Source of the DNA: Pseudomonadota bacterium
Lineage (GTDB): Bacteria; Pseudomonadota; Gammaproteobacteria; Burkholderiales; Rhodocyclaceae
DNA: 8,669 nt
Direction: 5' to 3'
Assembly: GCA_030917225.1 (NCBI GenBank)
Contig: JAUPVD010000280.1
Coordinates: 1-8,669 of the forward strand
The position numbers and the translations under genes are program-made. Shown in pieces: positions 6,530 to 8,669 of the stretch. Position 1 is the stretch's first letter; each line of letters starts with the position of its first letter. A model generated the notes under the pieces. That model was not told the origin of the DNA. It worked only from the letters and a program-made list of their open reading frames with translations, and did no database searches.

Positions 6530-6826
6530 TCAAAGATGCGGCGGACGCAACTCAGCCGGGCGCCGCAGGTGCTCGCTGCGTCCCGGATTGCGTTCGATAT
6601 AGACGCGATGTGCGGCCACCACGATGGTGTGCACTTCCTCTCCCGACAATTCGGAGAAATTCTCGCGCAGGACACGGAAGGCCAGGTGCTCAAGCGAGTG
6701 CCCGCCCCAGCCCTGATCGGGATCAAAAAAAGGCTCGATCATGGCGTAAGCAGTATCGAACAGGGTTCGCAGCTTGGTATTCTGGCGGCGATTTTCCGAT
6801 GGCGCCGCCGAGTTTTTTTCCAACAT
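6530..6826 (-). CDS. Unknown 98-residue soluble protein
   Basis: The start ATG 6826 lies 4 bases after the acyl-CoA synthetase stop and has GGAGG (6835-6839) 8 bases upstream, inside the end of that gene. An open stretch reaching 6865 overlaps the synthetase and is not needed. The protein has no signal peptide or membrane span. Residues 18-80 look like a compact, mostly helical domain with motifs AYAMIEPFFDPDQGWGG (27-43) and HLAFRVLRENFSELSGEEVH (47-66). The N-terminus (1-17) and the Arg/Pro-rich C-terminus (82-98) look disordered. I do not recognise the family. Placed between an acyl-CoA synthetase and a PP2C phosphatase and tightly coupled to the former, it could be an adaptor or regulator of either; that is inference. 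The gene contains an A7 run at 6819-6813 and a T7 run at 6731-6725 (minus strand). Confidence 0.75.
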   Translation of the reverse strand: MLEKNSAAPSENRRQNTKLRTLFDTAYAMIEPFFDPDQGWGGHSLEHLAFRVLRENFSELSGEEVHTIVVAAHRVYIERNPGRSEHLRRPAELRPPHL

Positions 6827-6830
6827 CCTG

Positions 6831-8516
6831 CTACCCTCCCCGTTCGCTTTTTTCGGTCTTCTCAACTTCCCGCTGACGCAGAAAACGTCGCTGCACCTTG
6901 CCGGTTGTGGTCATCGGCAAGGATTCGACAAATTCTATCGCCTTCGGCGTTTCGTAGGGCGCGAGTGTGCGGCGGACATGTTCCTGCAGTTCGGCCACCA
7001 GCGTCTCCCCCGCTACCGCCCCGGGTTGCAGGACGATGAAGGCCTTGACGATGGTGCCGCGGGTTTCGTCCGGCGCGCCGATCACTGCCGCATTGGCAAC
7101 CGCTGCGTGCTTGAGCAGACAGTTCTCGATTTCCGCCGGGCCGATACGGTAGCCGCCGCTCTTGAACACATCGTCGGTGCGCCCCTGATACCAGAAATAG
7201 CCCTCGGCATCGAGGCGCGCCAGATCGCCGGTATGGCCCCAGCCATCGCCGGTGAATTTTTCGGCAGTCGCGGCCGGATTTCGCCAGTACTCGATCATGA
7301 CCACCGGGTCGGCCTGGCCGTTGCAGTGGCGGTTGACTGCCACCTCGCCGGTCTCGCCCGCGGGCAACTCGTTGCCGGCATCGTCGATGATGCTGACCCG
7401 GTGGCCGGGATAGGCCCGACCCATGGCGCCAGGAAGTGCCGGCCAGGCGGCACTGTTGCCGATGACATAGTTCATTTCTGTCTGCCCGAACATCTCGTTG
7501 ATGCTGACGCCGAGCTTATCCCTGGCCCAGTGGAACACGGTCTCTCCGACCGGCTCGCCGGCACTCATGATGCTGCGCAGATCAAGGTCGTAGCGAACCT
7601 TCGGATCAGGCACGGCCTTCATCATCATCTTCAGCGCCGTCGGAAAAAGGAAGGTGTTGCGCACGCCGTACTTCTCGATCAGCGTAAAGGCCTTTTCGGC
7701 TTCAAAGCGCCCCTTGTAGGCCAGCAGCGGCATGCCGAAACGCCACACGGGCAGCAGCACATCGAAAAGGCCACCGGTCCAGGCCCAGTCGGCCGGCGAC
7801 CAGAAGAGATCGCCCGCCTGCGGAAAGCCATTGTGCGAGCAGACGAATCCCGACAGGTTGCCGATCAGCGTCCGGTGCGCCATCAACGCCCCCTTCGGGT
7901 TGCCGGTCGTACCGCTGGTGTAGATGATCATCGCCGGGTCATCGGCCGAAGTACTGACTGGCACGTAGCGTGGCGACGCATGTTCGAGCACCGCATCCCA
8001 TCCCTTGATGCCCGTGCTTGCAACAACATCAGGCGGAATATCGACACCGATGATGTGGCGCAGGTTGGGCAGACGATGGCGGATTTCAAGAAGTTTCGGC
8101 AGTGTCGTTTCGTCGACGATGGCCAGATGCACGCCGGCGTCCTGCAGCCGGAACTCCAGCGCATCCGGGCCGAAGAGGTGCGACAGCGGCACCGCCACCG
8201 CCCCCATCTGGTAAATGGCCACATGGGCAATGCCGGTATGCGGGCGCTGCGGCATCATGATCGCCACCCGGTCGCCACGCAGCGTGCCCAATGCCGCCAG
8301 CACGTTGGACAGGCGATTTGCCGATTGCTGGATATCCCAGAAAGTCCATGCCGAGGTATTGCCGGCCTCGTCCTCGAAATACAGCGCGAAGCGGCTACGG
8401 TCCGCCGCCCAGCGGCCGCAGATATCGACACCGATGTTGTACTTTTCCGGCACCTGCCAGGAAAAGCCTTCGTGCATCGTGGCGTAAGTCGCCGTGAGAT
8501 CCAGATGCATGGCCAT
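6831..8516 (-). CDS. AMP-forming acyl-CoA synthetase (acetyl/medium-chain, ACSM-like)
   Basis: A 561-residue adenylate-forming enzyme that activates a carboxylic acid with ATP to an acyl-adenylate and then to acyl-CoA. Visible core motifs from ATG 8516: P-loop YTSGTTGNPKG (199-209), SAGEPVGE (318-325), MFGQTEMNYVIGN (342-354), GWGHTGDLARLDAEGYFWYQGRTDD (425-449, with Asp431 and hinge Arg446), FKSGGYRIGPAEIEN (451-465) and TTTGKVQRR (537-545), where Lys540 is the adenylation lysine. The SAGEPV and GQTE style and the PADWAWTGGL segment (241-250) fit the medium-chain/ACSM group rather than classical 650-residue Acs. The chain length preferred cannot be read from the sequence. ATG 8516 has AGGAG 9 bases upstream; ATG 8510 is possible but farther, and the open frame to 8612 overlaps the upstream gene. 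It lies 4 bases after one gene and 4 before the next, in an operon. Confidence 0.92.
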   Translation of the reverse strand: MAMHLDLTATYATMHEGFSWQVPEKYNIGVDICGRWAADRSRFALYFEDEAGNTSAWTFWDIQQSANRLSNVLAALGTLRGDRVAIMMPQRPHTGIAHVAIYQMGAVAVPLSHLFGPDALEFRLQDAGVHLAIVDETTLPKLLEIRHRLPNLRHIIGVDIPPDVVASTGIKGWDAVLEHASPRYVPVSTSADDPAMIIYTSGTTGNPKGALMAHRTLIGNLSGFVCSHNGFPQAGDLFWSPADWAWTGGLFDVLLPVWRFGMPLLAYKGRFEAEKAFTLIEKYGVRNTFLFPTALKMMMKAVPDPKVRYDLDLRSIMSAGEPVGETVFHWARDKLGVSINEMFGQTEMNYVIGNSAAWPALPGAMGRAYPGHRVSIIDDAGNELPAGETGEVAVNRHCNGQADPVVMIEYWRNPAATAEKFTGDGWGHTGDLARLDAEGYFWYQGRTDDVFKSGGYRIGPAEIENCLLKHAAVANAAVIGAPDETRGTIVKAFIVLQPGAVAGETLVAELQEHVRRTLAPYETPKAIEFVESLPMTTTGKVQRRFLRQREVEKTEKSERGG

Positions 8517-8520
8517 CGGT

Positions 8521-8669
8521 TCAGACTCCTTCGCTGTGGAAACGCTCAAGAATATCGTCCATGAACTCGGGCAACCCGTCGGCGCGCAGGCCGAGTTCTT
8601 CGACCACATCAAGACGTATGGCTTCCCATTCCGCGTTATCCACGTGCTGATCCTGATAGTAGAGCTGGA
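8521..8669 (-). CDS. C-terminal end of an unknown protein, cut by the window edge
   Basis: Reading the minus strand inward from the right edge gives an uninterrupted 48-residue C-terminus ending at TGA 8523-8521. It contains YYQDQHVDNAEWEAIRL near the edge and finishes DGLPEFMDDILERFHSEGV. It is acidic, probably helical, with no membrane span. The stop is 4 bases before the acyl-CoA synthetase ATG, and the synthetase ribosome binding site lies inside this frame, as in a tight operon. The coding signal is convincing by composition and position. I cannot name the family from 48 residues. Confidence 0.65.
   Translation of the reverse strand, partial: QLYYQDQHVDNAEWEAIRLDVVEELGLRADGLPEFMDDILERFHSEGV
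8526..8530 (-). promoter_or_regulatory. Shine-Dalgarno of the acyl-CoA synthetase gene
   Basis: AGGAG on the minus strand lies 9 bases before ATG 8516 and inside the last codons of the upstream gene. It favours 8516 over the next ATG at 8510, where the spacing would be 15 bases. Confidence 0.55.

Noticed and set aside
6475..6726. 84-residue N-terminal extension of the PP2C protein
   Set aside because: It overlaps the 98-residue gene in another frame, its composition is non-protein-like, and ATG 6474 has a purine-rich ribosome binding site directly followed by family sequence.
6725..6819. Programmed -1 frameshifting in the 98-residue gene
   Set aside because: After a slip at the A7 run the -1 frame stops after roughly 25 codons with an Arg-rich, unconvincing product; no obvious stimulatory structure was identified by eye. 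Kept only as a low-interest note on the homopolymers.
6774..8564. 596-codon open frame on the plus strand opposite the acyl-CoA synthetase
   Set aside because: It mirrors nearly the whole synthetase gene, has His/Arg/Gln-rich shadow composition, no domain and no ribosome binding site, while the minus strand has every adenylating-enzyme motif.
1..8669. Mobile element, phage, toxin-antitoxin, CRISPR or tRNA gene
   Set aside because: No transposase, integrase, terminal inverted repeats, spaced direct repeats or cloverleaf was seen on either strand; gene content and composition look like core chromosome.

Overview
The window reads as ordinary core chromosome of a GC-rich Gram-negative proteobacterium. 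The protein styles (glutaryl-CoA dehydrogenase, RhlE, Tas-like reductase, ACSM-like acyl-CoA synthetase) suggest a betaproteobacterium, perhaps of the Rhodocyclales type. That placement is inferred from protein flavour only and was not tested. I see no tRNA, rRNA, CRISPR array, insertion sequence, integrase or attachment site. Genes are dense and the longest gap is about 120 bases.

Layout, left to right. (1) The 3' part of a membrane protein gene with an Asp-Arg-Arg-rich tail (1-543, +). (2) A probable two-gene unit: glutaryl-CoA dehydrogenase gcdH (621-1793, +) and a small lipoprotein with a charged helical tail (1804-2220, +), closed by a strong hairpin at 2246-2276. (3) A convergent Tas-like aldo/keto reductase (2283-3320, -). 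(4) Divergent from it, a membrane-anchored GGDEF protein (3441-4076, +) whose signature is degenerate (GGDAL) although the RxxD inhibitory-site motif is intact. (5) The DEAD-box RNA helicase rhlE (4153-5634, +) behind a perfect TATAAT box, overlapped at its start by a tiny possible leader ORF. (6) A 17-bp hairpin at 5647-5687 that can terminate transcription in both directions. (7) A minus-strand operon entering from the right edge: the C-terminal end of an unknown protein (8521-8669), an AMP-forming acyl-CoA synthetase (6831-8516), a 98-residue unknown protein (6530-6826) and a PP2C-type Ser/Thr phosphatase (5716-6474). The first two junctions in that operon are each 4 nt, so translational coupling is likely.

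Functionally, gcdH and the acyl-CoA synthetase point to acyl-CoA catabolism (lysine, aromatic or dicarboxylic acid breakdown, and fatty or organic acid activation). The GGDEF protein and the PP2C phosphatase are signalling proteins. No complete new system is evident. The points most worth a second look are the probably inactive GGDEF protein with an intact I-site, the synthetase/unknown/PP2C operon, the overlapping leader ORF at rhlE, and the charged repeat of the lipoprotein.
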